From Campylobacter concisus ATCC 51562 (GTDB lineage: Bacteria; Campylobacterota; Campylobacteria; Campylobacterales; Campylobacteraceae): a stretch of 64,000 bases of DNA. How positions within the stretch are numbered: position 1 is the first letter of the stretch; every line of letters begins with the position of its first letter. The notes under the pieces were generated by a model. The model was not told where the DNA came from and searched no databases. It worked only from the letters and a program-made list of their open reading frames with translations. Position numbers and translations under genes: made by a program. Positions 1 to 9,007 of this stretch are shown here, one piece after another. The stretch spans positions 124,001 to 188,000 of the forward strand of contig NZ_ANNI01000003.1 of NCBI RefSeq assembly GCF_000466745.1, read 5' to 3'.

Positions 1-546
1 GGAGGATTTGACGGATTTAGTAGTGGTGGATTTGGCTTTGGCGGAGCTGATCTAGACGTAAATGCAAAAATTTCTATACCATTTGACGTAGCTGTAACTG
101 GCGGTGAACATAAGATAAATTTTAATGGCGAAAGCATTAAGATAAAAATTCCAAGTGGCATAGAAGGCGGCGAGAAGCTTCGTGTAAAAGGCAAAGGTAA
201 AAGCGCTGGTGGTCAAAAAGGCGATCTTATACTTGCTATTAGCGTTGAGCCAAGCGACGAATATGAAAGAGTTGGAGACGATCTTTATAAAGATATAGAA
301 ATTCCACTAAAAACTATGCTTTTTGGCGGAAAAGTCGATGTACATACTTACAAAAAAGATGTCACGATTAAGATCGCTGAGAACTCAAAAACAGGCACAA
401 AGATCCGCTTAAAAGGATATGGTGTGCAAAATAGAAAGAGCGGAATTTATGGCGATCTTTACTTAAAAGCCAGGGTAAAACTTCCAAATATCAGTGAGCT
501 TGATGAAGGCTTAGTAAAAGAGTTAAAAGAAAAATTACCGGAGTAA
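1..546 (+). CDS. cbpA: DnaJ-family co-chaperone CbpA, C-terminal part (5' end outside window)
   Basis: The frame is open from base 1 and ends at TAA 544-546, giving the last 181 residues of a J-domain co-chaperone. It begins in a Gly/Phe-rich linker and continues into the DnaJ C-terminal substrate-binding beta domains (IPFDVAVTGGEHK, then GDLILAISVEPSDEYER). No CxxCxGxG zinc-finger repeats are visible, which fits the CbpA type rather than DnaJ itself. The J domain lies upstream of the window. An hspR gene follows after 3 bases, the cbpA-hspR arrangement known from Campylobacter, so control by the HspR repressor at an upstream, unseen operator is likely. Confidence 0.9.
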   Translation, partial: GGFDGFSSGGFGFGGADLDVNAKISIPFDVAVTGGEHKINFNGESIKIKIPSGIEGGEKLRVKGKGKSAGGQKGDLILAISVEPSDEYERVGDDLYKDIEIPLKTMLFGGKVDVHTYKKDVTIKIAENSKTGTKIRLKGYGVQNRKSGIYGDLYLKARVKLPNISELDEGLVKELKEKLPE

Positions 547-549
547 AAA

Positions 550-924
550 ATGCAAAATTATGAAGAACCACTTTTTTTAATAAGCGTTGTTGCAAAGGTT
601 TTGAGCATACATCCACAAACTTTAAGACAATATGAAAGAGAGGGACTTATCGAGCCATCAAGAACAGATGGCAAGATGAGGCTCTACTCACAAAAAGACG
701 TTGATCGCGTAAAAACTATACTAAATTTAACCCGCGAATTAGGTGTAAATTTAGCCGGCGTTGATGTGATACTTCAGTTGAAAGAAAAAATTGACGATTT
801 AGAATCAACTATTGATGAGCTAAATAAAAAATTACACGAAGCTACCAGCCAAGCTAGCACAAAAAGATCGCTCGTAAAAAGAAAAAATAGCTTTGATCTA
901 GTCTTTTATGAAGGTAAAAAATAA
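550..924 (+). CDS. hspR: MerR-family heat-shock repressor HspR
   Basis: A 124-residue MerR-type regulator. Residues about 8-50 form the winged helix-turn-helix (HPQTLRQYEREGLIEPSRT), followed by RLYSQKDVDRV and a C-terminal coiled coil (IDDLESTIDELNKKL). HspR in Campylobacter and Helicobacter represses chaperone operons and is usually autoregulated from a promoter ahead of cbpA. A GGAG lies at 540-543 inside the cbpA end and serves as ribosome binding site, so translation is probably coupled to cbpA. Length and position match the family. I saw no clear HAIR operator inside the window, which is expected if it lies upstream of cbpA. Confidence 0.93.
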   Translation: MQNYEEPLFLISVVAKVLSIHPQTLRQYEREGLIEPSRTDGKMRLYSQKDVDRVKTILNLTRELGVNLAGVDVILQLKEKIDDLESTIDELNKKLHEATSQASTKRSLVKRKNSFDLVFYEGKK

Positions 925-927
925 TTT

Positions 928-2553
928 ATGGAACAAATTTTAGAAGGCTTCTTGCTTGTTGCAGCGATCTCAGTTGCATTAAACGTCATTTTTAAAAAAT
1001 TTCAGATACCAACTATTATCGGCTACATCGTAACAGGTACGCTTATATCAGAATTTTTCAACCTAAAAAGCAATGATGAAATTTCTCATATCGCGGAATT
1101 TGGTATCGCGTTTTTGATGTTTACCATTGGGCTTGAGTTTAGCTTTAAACACTTAATGGGAATGAAAAAAGAGGTTTTTTTAAACGGTGGCTTACAGGTT
1201 TGTTTAAGTGGCTTTATAATGGGCGTTATGCTTTATTATGCCCTTCACTTAAAAGACGAAACGGCACTTATTGCAGGTCTTGCGCTTGCACTCTCATCAA
1301 CTGCGATCGTGCTAAAGACGCTAAACGATAGTGGCGATGTAAGTAAAATTTACGGCAGAAAAGCACTTGGAATTTTACTATTTCAAGATATTGCAGTCAT
1401 TCCTATTTTGCTTATGATAGATATGTTTAGCTCGCAAGATGCTTCAATAAATGAGCTTTTGCTAAAGACATTTACAAGTGCGATTATTCTTATTGTTGTG
1501 CTATTTTTACTTGGTAAATATGTTATCAACTGGATATTTTATAAAGTCATTCAAACAAATTCGCAAGAAGTTTTTATAGCTACGATTTTATTTATGGTCG
1601 TTGGCTCCAGTACTTTGGCTCACTTCTTTGGCTTCTCATACTCTTTGGGTGCATTTTTAGCCGGTATGATGATGGCTGAGACACAGTATAAACACCAAAT
1701 CGAAGTTGATCTCATACCTTTTAGAGATTTGCTCTTAGGGCTATTTTTTATAACCGTTGGTATGCAAATAAATTTTGCTGTAGTTATCTCAAACATCTGG
1801 CTTGTTCTTGGCCTAGTATTTAGTGTCATGGTGATAAAAGCAGTTGTCGTTTTTGCTATCTTAAACATCTACTTAAAGCGAAGAGTTGCTGCAAAAACTG
1901 CACTTAGTGTTTGTCAAATAGGCGAATTTGCACTAGCTGTTTTTGGACTAATGACTACTAGAAATTTACTTGATATACAAACTGCTCAAATTTTTATCGC
2001 AGCCTCAGTTGTGTCGATGTTTGCTACGCCTTTTATACTTAAAAAACTAGACGCAATAGCAGACCTCATAGAACGTGAGATCGTTGTTGAACCAAATGAA
2101 ACTCTAAAGCCGCAAAAAATAAAAAATCACATCGTAGTCTTTGGCTATGAAAGGCTTGGACAAGAGGTCGTTTTAAGGCTAAAAGAGACAAAGCTTTTAT
2201 ACCTTGTGCTTGATAATGATATTAGTCTAGTTGAGCTTGGTAGGAGCCGCGGGGAAAATGTATTTTTAGGTAATGTTCTTCAAAGCCACACACTTGAAAA
2301 TGCCTGCCTAAGCGATGCAGCCGCTGTTATTATAACTGTTAACAATGAGCAAAGAGTGGAGCTCATCGCGCAAAAGATAAAAGACTACGGTGTAAATACC
2401 CAAACTATAATAAAAATAAATGGTGAGGGTAATAAAGATATTTTTGGTGAGTTAGGTAAAAATTTCCACCTAATAAACGAAGAGCGTGTCATGGCAAAAA
2501 CACTCGTACACGAGGCTCTTCAATGCAAAATCGATCATGATATAAGAGCGTAA
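928..2553 (+). CDS. kefB: Kef-type monovalent cation:proton antiporter (CPA2) with TrkA-N domain
   Basis: A 541-residue inner-membrane protein. About 12 hydrophobic segments fill residues 1-385 (Na+/H+ exchanger fold), followed by a cytoplasmic RCK/TrkA-N domain from about residue 400, with GYERLG in the nucleotide-binding loop. By family knowledge it exports K+ or Na+ in exchange for protons under ligand control. The start lies 3 bases after hspR, so it is co-transcribed with the heat-shock genes, as in C. jejuni. It ends at a shared convergent hairpin at 2633-2664. Whether it responds to glutathione adducts like E. coli KefB/C cannot be told from sequence; the symbol follows Campylobacter usage. 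Confidence 0.85.
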   Translation: MEQILEGFLLVAAISVALNVIFKKFQIPTIIGYIVTGTLISEFFNLKSNDEISHIAEFGIAFLMFTIGLEFSFKHLMGMKKEVFLNGGLQVCLSGFIMGVMLYYALHLKDETALIAGLALALSSTAIVLKTLNDSGDVSKIYGRKALGILLFQDIAVIPILLMIDMFSSQDASINELLLKTFTSAIILIVVLFLLGKYVINWIFYKVIQTNSQEVFIATILFMVVGSSTLAHFFGFSYSLGAFLAGMMMAETQYKHQIEVDLIPFRDLLLGLFFITVGMQINFAVVISNIWLVLGLVFSVMVIKAVVVFAILNIYLKRRVAAKTALSVCQIGEFALAVFGLMTTRNLLDIQTAQIFIAASVVSMFATPFILKKLDAIADLIEREIVVEPNETLKPQKIKNHIVVFGYERLGQEVVLRLKETKLLYLVLDNDISLVELGRSRGENVFLGNVLQSHTLENACLSDAAAVIITVNNEQRVELIAQKIKDYGVNTQTIIKINGEGNKDIFGELGKNFHLINEERVMAKTLVHEALQCKIDHDIRA

Positions 2554-2632
2554 AAGTATAAATTTATCCTAGAATTTTTACGAGTTTATGTTCGGTTTTA
2601 AAATAATCTTTTAAAAATAACTTTTACAAGCA

Positions 2633-2664
2633 ATGAGTAAGCCTAAATCTCTAGGCTTACTCAT
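2633..2664. terminator. Bidirectional hairpin between kefB and the LolC-like gene
   Basis: A perfect 13-bp inverted repeat (ATGAGTAAGCCTA, 6-base loop, TAGGCTTACTCAT). On the minus strand it includes the last codon and stop of the permease gene (TAA at 2657-2659). It sits where the two genes converge, so it probably ends both transcripts. The U-tracts are imperfect on both sides. Confidence 0.7.
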
Positions 2665-3856
2665 TTCTTAACGTTTGAAGCACATTTACTTCCGTGGCTT
2701 TTTTAGCTGGGTAATAAGACGATATAGCCACGATAAATACAGCTCCAACTACAATAAGCACAAGATCGATGGTTGAAAGCTCGAGTGGTAGTTTGCTTGA
2801 GCCATAAACGTCAGCCGGCAAATCTATGATGTTGAAATTTCCAAGTAAAAATAGCCCCAAAAAGCCAAGTATCAAGCCAAATATAATGCCGCTTCCGCCT
2901 ATTACTAGCCCTTGATAAAAGAAACTTCTTTTTATCTCACCTTTGCTAGCACCAAGTGCTAAAAGCAAAGCGATCTCCTGCCTGCGGTTCATCACTGTCA
3001 TTAGCAGCGAGCTTATGATATTTAGCGACGCCACAAGTATAATTAGCATCAAAACGATAAAAAGTGCTCGTTTTTCAAGTGCGAGCGCTGAGAAAAAATT
3101 GCCATTTTGCTCCCACCAGCCAATAGCTACCGTGCCAGCCGGAAGTCCCTCACGCACTCTTTTTATATCATCAAATGGCTTATTTGAAAAGATATGAATT
3201 CCATCATAAACGCCTTTTGGATAGTCTAAAATTTTCCTCAAAGCATCAACTGAAGTATATGAAAATGCCTTATCATAGGCGATTAGCCCAGATGTAAATG
3301 AGCCACCTATATCAAAGCGCTTCATCTTTGGTGTTAGCGAAAAGCCAGCTGGATCGGCCTTTGTAAAGATAAGCGTTAATTTCTCATCATTTCTTAGTCT
3401 AAACTCACTCGTTATGCCACTTCCCACAAGTATCTCAAAACCATCTAGCTCTTTATCTTTTAAAGCTTCATTTACGACTGAGTTTATCTGTTTTTCATCT
3501 TTAAAATTTACGCCATAAACCAGTCCGCCCTCAAGAGCATTTGCCGAGCGGTAAATGACCTGTGTGCTTATAAATGGACTAAATTTTAGGTCGCTAAATC
3601 TAACCTTGAGCTCATCAACAAAATCATCATCAATAGAGCCTTTAAAGGCACTTTGAACGGTTATTGGATAGTTCATCGTAAAAAGTTTGCGCTCAAATTC
3701 CTTATCAAATCCATTCATAATAGCCATCGCAACGATCAAAACCATAAGCCCTATGCTAACACCAAGAAAGGCGAGCAAGGCACTTAGAGTGATAAATGGC
3801 TGAGTTTTATCAAATCTTAAATATTTAAAAAGTAGGTACTTTGGTAAGCTTGTCAT
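2657..3856 (-). CDS. LolC/LolE-type lipoprotein-releasing ABC permease
   Basis: A 399-residue protein with the LolC/E/MacB layout: one membrane helix at about 20-45, a periplasmic domain to about 260, and three C-terminal FtsX-type helices (about 268-392). The family extracts lipoproteins from the inner membrane and hands them to LolA. Only one such permease is seen here and no LolD ATPase is adjacent; Campylobacterota usually have a single permease that would form a homodimer. It lies downstream of secA on the same strand, and lolA diverges from secA, which supports a role in lipoprotein sorting. The stop codon is inside the terminator hairpin. Confidence 0.85.
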   Translation of the reverse strand: MTSLPKYLLFKYLRFDKTQPFITLSALLAFLGVSIGLMVLIVAMAIMNGFDKEFERKLFTMNYPITVQSAFKGSIDDDFVDELKVRFSDLKFSPFISTQVIYRSANALEGGLVYGVNFKDEKQINSVVNEALKDKELDGFEILVGSGITSEFRLRNDEKLTLIFTKADPAGFSLTPKMKRFDIGGSFTSGLIAYDKAFSYTSVDALRKILDYPKGVYDGIHIFSNKPFDDIKRVREGLPAGTVAIGWWEQNGNFFSALALEKRALFIVLMLIILVASLNIISSLLMTVMNRRQEIALLLALGASKGEIKRSFFYQGLVIGGSGIIFGLILGFLGLFLLGNFNIIDLPADVYGSSKLPLELSTIDLVLIVVGAVFIVAISSYYPAKKATEVNVLQTLRNE

Positions 3857-3908
3857 TAAATAGCCTTTAAAAGATTAAGGCGCTTTACACGCCTTAAAAG
3901 TAGAAATT

Positions 3909-6515
3909 TTAAGCAAATATGCCTTTTTTAGGACCACTTTTTCCGTGGCAATCTTTATATTTTTTACCGCTTCCACAAGGGCATGGAGCGTTTCTTGGTA
4001 TCTTTTTTTCAGGCGTAAATTTATCGTCCTCGCCTTGGTTGTTGTAGCTTAAATTTTCATTTTCAGCATTTTGACTAGCTTCAAGCATCATTCTAGCTTG
4101 CTCTTCTTGCTCCTCACGACTCTTAAATCTAACAACCTGAAGCGTCTTAACACTCTCACTTTTTAGCCTACTAACTAGCTCCATAAAGAGGTTATAGCTC
4201 TCTTTTTTGTATTCAACAAGCGGATCTTTTTGATTATACCCTCTAAGGCCGATACCAGTTTTTAGGATATCCATTTGATAAAGGTGCTCTCTCCACGCAT
4301 TATCAAGCACTTGAAGGTATAAAATTTTCTCTATCTCTTTTCTTTGATCTTCATTTAGCACGCTCATTTTTTCGTTATATCTTACTTCAAAAATTTGTGC
4401 AAGCTTTTCTATTAGCTCATCATACTCTAGACCTTTTAACTCACTCTCGTCTATTTCTTCACCGCAGTCTGCAAGGATGATAGAGCATAAATTTTTAATA
4501 TCAAAGTCATCTTTCAAGCCGCCATGGAAAATTTCAGCCGCGTCAAGTAAATTTGCAGCGTACTCTTTTCTATTTTGAGCTATCTTTTCGCTCATATCGT
4601 AGTTTTTATCAAGTAGCTCGTCGCGGTATTTATAGATAGTCTTTCTTTGCTCATTTGCCACATCGTCATACTCAAGCAAGTGCTTTCTAGCCTCAAAGTG
4701 CAAGCTCTCAACTTTCTTTTGGGCGTTTTCAACAGCCCTTGTTACCATTCGACTCTCGATGCTCTCGCCCTCGTCGATACCAAGCCTATCCATGATCGCC
4801 TTTATGCGGTCGCTACCAAAAATTCTCAAAAGATTATCTTCAAGACTTAGATAAAATCTACTCATACCAGGGTCGCCTTGACGTCCAGCACGACCACGGA
4901 GCTGATTATCTATCCTTCTACTCTCGTGCCTTTCGGTACCGATGATATATAGACCGCCTAAATTTCTAACCTCATCATCGATCCTGATATCAACACCGCG
5001 TCCTGCCATGTTTGTGGCGATAGTCACAGCACCTTTTACACCAGCTTGTGCGATGATCTCGGCCTCTTTTTCGTGGTTTTTAGCATTTAAGACAGAGTGT
5101 GGGATGCCAGCTTTTTTAAGCATCTCATGAAGCACCTCACTACGCTCGATACTTGCAGTTCCTACAAGCACTGGCTGACCTTTTTCGTGAGCTTTTTTAA
5201 TCTCGTCGATGACCGCTTTAAATTTCTCGTTTTGAGTTTTGTAGATAAGGTCGTTTTGATCGATCCTCTTAACTGGCACGTTTGTCGGGATCGAGATAAC
5301 TTCAAGGTTATAAATTTGAGAAAACTCAGTAGCCTCAGTCTGAGCCGTACCAGTCATACCTGCAAGCTTTTTATACATCCTAAAGTAGTTTTGATATGTT
5401 GTATCGGCAAGAGTTTGGCTCTCTTCTTGAATCTTCACGCCCTCTTTTGCCTCAAGTGCTTGGTGAAGCCCCTCACTAAAGCGTCTGCCTTCACTTAGGC
5501 GTCCTGTAAATTCATCAACTATGACAACCTCGCCATCTTTTACGACGTAATGAACGTCTTTTTCAAAGAGATTGTGAGCTTTTAGAGCTTGATCTAAGTG
5601 GTGGCTTAGCACGGCGTTTTCAAGGTTGTATAAATTTTCAACTCCAAAGAGCTTTTCAGCCTTGCTTATGCCAGCTTCTGTGATCATTATCGTTCTATTT
5701 TTTTCATCTACTATAAAATCCCCCGTTGGCTTTGAGCCTGGTACGTTTGGATCAGCTGGAGTGCCTCTGGTAAGCTGTTTTGCGACTTGATCAGCTCTTA
5801 TGTAACCATCAAGTGTGCGGTTTGTTGGACCAGAGATTATAAGTGGTGTTCTAGCTTCATCTATCAAGATACTATCGACCTCATCGACGATAACGAAGTT
5901 ATGGCCTCTTTGCACCTTTTGACCAGCTTCAAATTTCATATTATCACGCAGATAGTCAAAGCCAAATTCTGAGTTTGTGCCGTATGTTATGTCAGCGTTA
6001 TAGGCAGCTTGCCTTACCTCGTCGTCGTATCCACCACTTAGTATCACATCAACGCTTAAGCCCAAAAAGTTATAAAGCTCGCCCATTTGCGTCGCGTCAC
6101 GCTTTGCAAGGTAGTCATTTACTGTTACTACATGCACACCCTTGCCACTCATCGCGTTTAATATAACTGGCAAAGTCGCAACCAAGGTCTTACCCTCGCC
6201 TGTCTTCATCTCAGCGATCCTGCCCTCGTTTAGCACCATGCCGCCTATTAGCTGCACGTCAAAATGGCGCATCTTAAGCACCCTTTTACTAGCCTCTCTA
6301 ACGATCGCAAAGACATCATTTAAAATTTGATCTAAAGTGACTTTCTCTTCGACGACTTGGGCTTTAAGCTCGTTAAATTTGATCTTAAGCTCATCATCGC
6401 TCATCTTCTCATATGTAGGCTCTAGCGCGTTTATCTGCGCCACGCGTTTTATGTATTTTTTGACTTCTCTATCGTTTTTCGTGCCAAAAATCTTTCTAAA
6501 TACCGATGAAATCAT
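3909..6515 (-). CDS. secA: Preprotein translocase ATPase SecA
   Basis: An 868-residue SecA of usual length. The Walker A motif ([11 protein letters not shown], about residue 103), DEAD-box-like [15 protein letters not shown] (about 210), helicase motif [10 protein letters not shown] and a C-terminal zinc-binding tail ([14 protein letters not shown]) are all present. SecA drives secretory proteins through SecYEG at the inner membrane. It is transcribed divergently from lolA, sharing a 97-base intergenic region. The LolC-like gene follows after about 50 bases and may be co-transcribed. Confidence 0.98.
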   Translation of the reverse strand: MISSVFRKIFGTKNDREVKKYIKRVAQINALEPTYEKMSDDELKIKFNELKAQVVEEKVTLDQILNDVFAIVREASKRVLKMRHFDVQLIGGMVLNEGRIAEMKTGEGKTLVATLPVILNAMSGKGVHVVTVNDYLAKRDATQMGELYNFLGLSVDVILSGGYDDEVRQAAYNADITYGTNSEFGFDYLRDNMKFEAGQKVQRGHNFVIVDEVDSILIDEARTPLIISGPTNRTLDGYIRADQVAKQLTRGTPADPNVPGSKPTGDFIVDEKNRTIMITEAGISKAEKLFGVENLYNLENAVLSHHLDQALKAHNLFEKDVHYVVKDGEVVIVDEFTGRLSEGRRFSEGLHQALEAKEGVKIQEESQTLADTTYQNYFRMYKKLAGMTGTAQTEATEFSQIYNLEVISIPTNVPVKRIDQNDLIYKTQNEKFKAVIDEIKKAHEKGQPVLVGTASIERSEVLHEMLKKAGIPHSVLNAKNHEKEAEIIAQAGVKGAVTIATNMAGRGVDIRIDDEVRNLGGLYIIGTERHESRRIDNQLRGRAGRQGDPGMSRFYLSLEDNLLRIFGSDRIKAIMDRLGIDEGESIESRMVTRAVENAQKKVESLHFEARKHLLEYDDVANEQRKTIYKYRDELLDKNYDMSEKIAQNRKEYAANLLDAAEIFHGGLKDDFDIKNLCSIILADCGEEIDESELKGLEYDELIEKLAQIFEVRYNEKMSVLNEDQRKEIEKILYLQVLDNAWREHLYQMDILKTGIGLRGYNQKDPLVEYKKESYNLFMELVSRLKSESVKTLQVVRFKSREEQEEQARMMLEASQNAENENLSYNNQGEDDKFTPEKKIPRNAPCPCGSGKKYKDCHGKSGPKKGIFA

Positions 6516-6586
6516 TACTTTACCTTCCTAAATTTTTAAACTTTGGATCTTAGCATAGTTTAACTATTTATTTAATTAAACTGGGC

Positions 6587-6592
6587 TAGAAT
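6587..6592 (+). promoter_or_regulatory. Probable -10 box of lolA
   Basis: TAGAAT lies 20 bases before the lolA ATG (6613), with AAGGA as ribosome binding site at about 6602-6606. Campylobacter housekeeping promoters often have a clear -10 and a poor -35, as here. The call rests only on sequence. Confidence 0.45.
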
Positions 6593-6612
6593 ACGCCAAA
6601 AAAGGATAAAAA

Positions 6613-7125
6613 ATGAGAAAATTTTTAGTTGCATCTCTTGTCGCAGTTTGCTCATTTGGTTCTGGCTTAAATTTTAAAAGCCTGCAAAGTGACTTTACGC
6701 AAACTGTATTTAGCGAAGGCAAAAGTATAAATTATAAGGGTAGATTTTACGCGAAAAATGACAATACTGCACTTTGGATATATGAAAGTCCAACGCCAAA
6801 GAGAATTTATTTTAACAAAGAGCGTGTGATCGTGATTGAGGACGAGCTTGAGCAAGCCATCATTTCAAAGCTTGATGATACGCCAAATTTGACGCAAATT
6901 TTAGCTCACGCAGAGCAAATTCAGCCGACACTTTATAAGGCGATATATGACGGAGTTGAGTATTTTATAACTATTAAAAACACGCTTCCAACGACGATTG
7001 ACTATAAAGATAAACTTTCAAATAAAATAAAAATAACCTTAAGCAATCCAGTAAAAGACGCGCTCATACCGCAAGAGACGCTAACTCCTGTCATTCCTCA
7101 AGGTTACGACATCGTAAATCAATAA
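6613..7125 (+). CDS. lolA: Periplasmic lipoprotein carrier LolA
   Basis: A 170-residue protein with a signal peptide (about 1-18: MRKFLVASLVAVCSFGSG) and a LolA-type beta-barrel pattern: an early LQSDFTQTVFSEGK segment, then YKGRFYAKNDNTALWIYESP and IYFNKERVIVIEDELEQA. LolA ferries lipoproteins across the periplasm from the Lol permease to the outer membrane. Its place next to secA and close to the LolC-like gene is the known Campylobacter arrangement. It ends in a hairpin shared with the convergent gene. Confidence 0.92.
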   Translation: MRKFLVASLVAVCSFGSGLNFKSLQSDFTQTVFSEGKSINYKGRFYAKNDNTALWIYESPTPKRIYFNKERVIVIEDELEQAIISKLDDTPNLTQILAHAEQIQPTLYKAIYDGVEYFITIKNTLPTTIDYKDKLSNKIKITLSNPVKDALIPQETLTPVIPQGYDIVNQ

Positions 7126-7149
7126 ATTTGGCTAGCTTTAGCCAAATTT
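7124..7149. terminator. Convergent hairpin terminator after lolA
   Basis: An 11-bp perfect inverted repeat, AAATTTGGCTA / TAGCCAAATTT with loop GCTT, includes the end of the lolA stop codon. It lies between lolA (+) and the periplasmic protein gene (-) and could end both transcripts. Confidence 0.65.
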
Positions 7150-7151
7150 AC

Positions 7152-7691
7152 TCACTTCTCTCCAAAATCTTTTCCAAATTCTTGAACATTATTTAGATCA
7201 ATAGGCTTTTGAACTACATCATTTGGATCTGGCGAAATGATGATCTCATTGCCCTTTTTCTTCTTTTCTGGTTTTGTTACAATCTCTTCATTAGCACTTG
7301 GATCGGAGCATAAATTTTGGCTTTTTATTGCTTTTATGATCTCGCTTAGCTCAAGATTATTTATCACTTTTATATTTAAGATAAGCACATCATCAATATC
7401 AAGAGAGTGCTTTTTGGCTGCGTATTTTATGAAAAGCTCTTTAAATTTCTCTTTTCCCATTGAGGTTAGGATATCCTCCACGTAAAAGCTACCAACTATT
7501 ATGTTTAAAGCATCAAGCACATACGCTTCATTTTCTTCAACGTCACGTCCGACAACTTCAAGGTTCATATTTATCTTTTTTGTTAAATTTTGTCCAGCTT
7601 TTGAGTAGATATCTGTTTGAAAATCTCTTACTTTTAGCACGTCTGCAAATACAAAAACACAAAAAGCAAGGCTTAAAAATAGCTTTTTCAT
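7152..7691 (-). CDS. Periplasmic protein of unknown function
   Basis: A 179-residue protein with a signal peptide (MKKLFLSLAFCVFVFADVL). The mature part has a compact domain (about 20-130) and a charged, Pro/Asn-rich tail (PEKKKKGNEI, then SPDPNDVVQKPID). I do not recognise a domain. The start overlaps the end of the downstream-numbered helicase gene by 4 bases, so the three minus-strand genes 11017-7152 (lipoprotein, helicase, this) look like one operon; C. jejuni has a similar set next to lolA from memory. Function unknown. Confidence 0.75.
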   Translation of the reverse strand: MKKLFLSLAFCVFVFADVLKVRDFQTDIYSKAGQNLTKKINMNLEVVGRDVEENEAYVLDALNIIVGSFYVEDILTSMGKEKFKELFIKYAAKKHSLDIDDVLILNIKVINNLELSEIIKAIKSQNLCSDPSANEEIVTKPEKKKKGNEIIISPDPNDVVQKPIDLNNVQEFGKDFGEK

Positions 7692-9007
7692 AAATTCTCC
7701 TTAATATGCAAAAATACGTTTTCTTGGTAAAATTTCTTAACTTCGTCGTCAATTTTAACCACTTTTCTTAAATGCTGCCTAAAATCACTTTTTTTATCAT
7801 AAAAAAGTTTTAAATTTTTAGGACTTATTGCACGAGAAAGTGCGACATAGAGTTGTCCTTTGGCAAAAATGTGGTTGATATTACAAATGAGCGAGTTTAT
7901 GCTCATTCCTTGAGATTTATGGATAGTTAGAGCGTAAGCAAGCTTAAATGGAAACTGATAGAGCGATGCCTGTACATTTTCTTCGATCTCATCTTCGTTT
8001 AAATTTAAAGAACTAAATATATAAGCGGCTTTTTCTATCTCACAAATTTCGCCGCTATCTTTTTTCACGATCACGCTTGAAATGACGCCATTTTCTTTTA
8101 AAATTTGCATGATCTTGCCTTGCTCGCCGTTATAGTACTCGCCCCATTTATTTGAAGTAAAGATGATTTTTGCACCTATCTTCATCTCCAAATCCCTTGA
8201 GATATTTAGCGTATTTGCCCATTTTTCAAACTCTTTTTTATCTAAATTTTCATCCAAAATGCTCACATCTGAGTTTGAAATTTCAAGCGGCGTGCCAAGC
8301 TCTGAAAGCCTTTTTTGATTTAGCATTTCAGCCTCGGCGTTTCTGCCAAAAAGCACACTCGTATCATCATCTGGCTCTATCTTGGCCACTCTTAAACTCT
8401 CTATATAGCTCATTATTTCATCATCTAGCTCGCCTACCCTTAGGCGGGAGAGAATTTCGTAGAATTTAAGATCGCTTGTACGCTTTGAGACCAGTAGCTC
8501 GACATTTGTAAATTTCATATCCTCCCACGCACTGGAGTTAAAAGCGTATAAAAAATTAAAAAGCCTATTTTCGTTTTGCTCCTTTTGCACTGGAGGAAGC
8601 TGATAAAAATCACCCACTATAAGCACCCTACCTTTAAATTTGGAAGTAAGTAAGCGGTATCTTATCATCTCCATTAAATCTGAGCTCACCATTGAAATTT
8701 CATCAATTACAAGCAGATCACATGCATCTAGCATATTTCTTAGCTTGCTTAGTTTGTCTTTTTGATGATAGTCAAAGTGCCTTAGCTCCTCATAGTCCTT
8801 ACAGTAGCCAAATTTAAAAAAACTATGCAAGCTAACTCCTCCAAGACTAACGGCACTTATGCCAGTTGAGCCAAGGATTATGACGTTTTTAAAATTTTCT
8901 TTGTAGTGTCTGATGACAGAGGCAGTTAGATAGCTCTTGCCAACACCGCCACCGCCTGTTAAAAAGACGTTTGAGTGAGATAAAATTTCTAAAATTTGCT
9001 CTTTCAT
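7688..9007 (-). CDS. Pif1/RecD-type DNA helicase
   Basis: A 439-residue superfamily 1B helicase. Walker A is TGGGGVGKSYLTA near the N-terminus (about 17-29), Walker B LLVIDEISMVSSDLM (about 105), motif III VGDFYQLPPVQ (about 137), and the C-terminal UvrD-like motifs AYALTIHKSQGMS and VALSRA are present. Pif1-like enzymes unwind DNA 5' to 3', including at G-quadruplexes and stalled forks. No extra domain is visible. It abuts the lipoprotein gene (9008) and overlaps the next gene by 4 bases; a functional link to those envelope genes is not obvious. Confidence 0.9.
   Translation of the reverse strand: MKEQILEILSHSNVFLTGGGGVGKSYLTASVIRHYKENFKNVIILGSTGISAVSLGGVSLHSFFKFGYCKDYEELRHFDYHQKDKLSKLRNMLDACDLLVIDEISMVSSDLMEMIRYRLLTSKFKGRVLIVGDFYQLPPVQKEQNENRLFNFLYAFNSSAWEDMKFTNVELLVSKRTSDLKFYEILSRLRVGELDDEIMSYIESLRVAKIEPDDDTSVLFGRNAEAEMLNQKRLSELGTPLEISNSDVSILDENLDKKEFEKWANTLNISRDLEMKIGAKIIFTSNKWGEYYNGEQGKIMQILKENGVISSVIVKKDSGEICEIEKAAYIFSSLNLNEDEIEENVQASLYQFPFKLAYALTIHKSQGMSINSLICNINHIFAKGQLYVALSRAISPKNLKLFYDKKSDFRQHLRKVVKIDDEVKKFYQENVFLHIKENL

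Noticed and set aside
1620-1868. Minus-strand open frame inside kefB
   Set aside because: It lies wholly inside the kefB coding sequence, has no family features and no ribosome binding site; a reading-frame shadow.
5097-5498. 133-codon open frame on the plus strand opposite secA
   Set aside because: The secA frame is certain (868 residues with all motifs), and the opposite frame has odd, Cys/Leu-rich composition and no recognisable domain.
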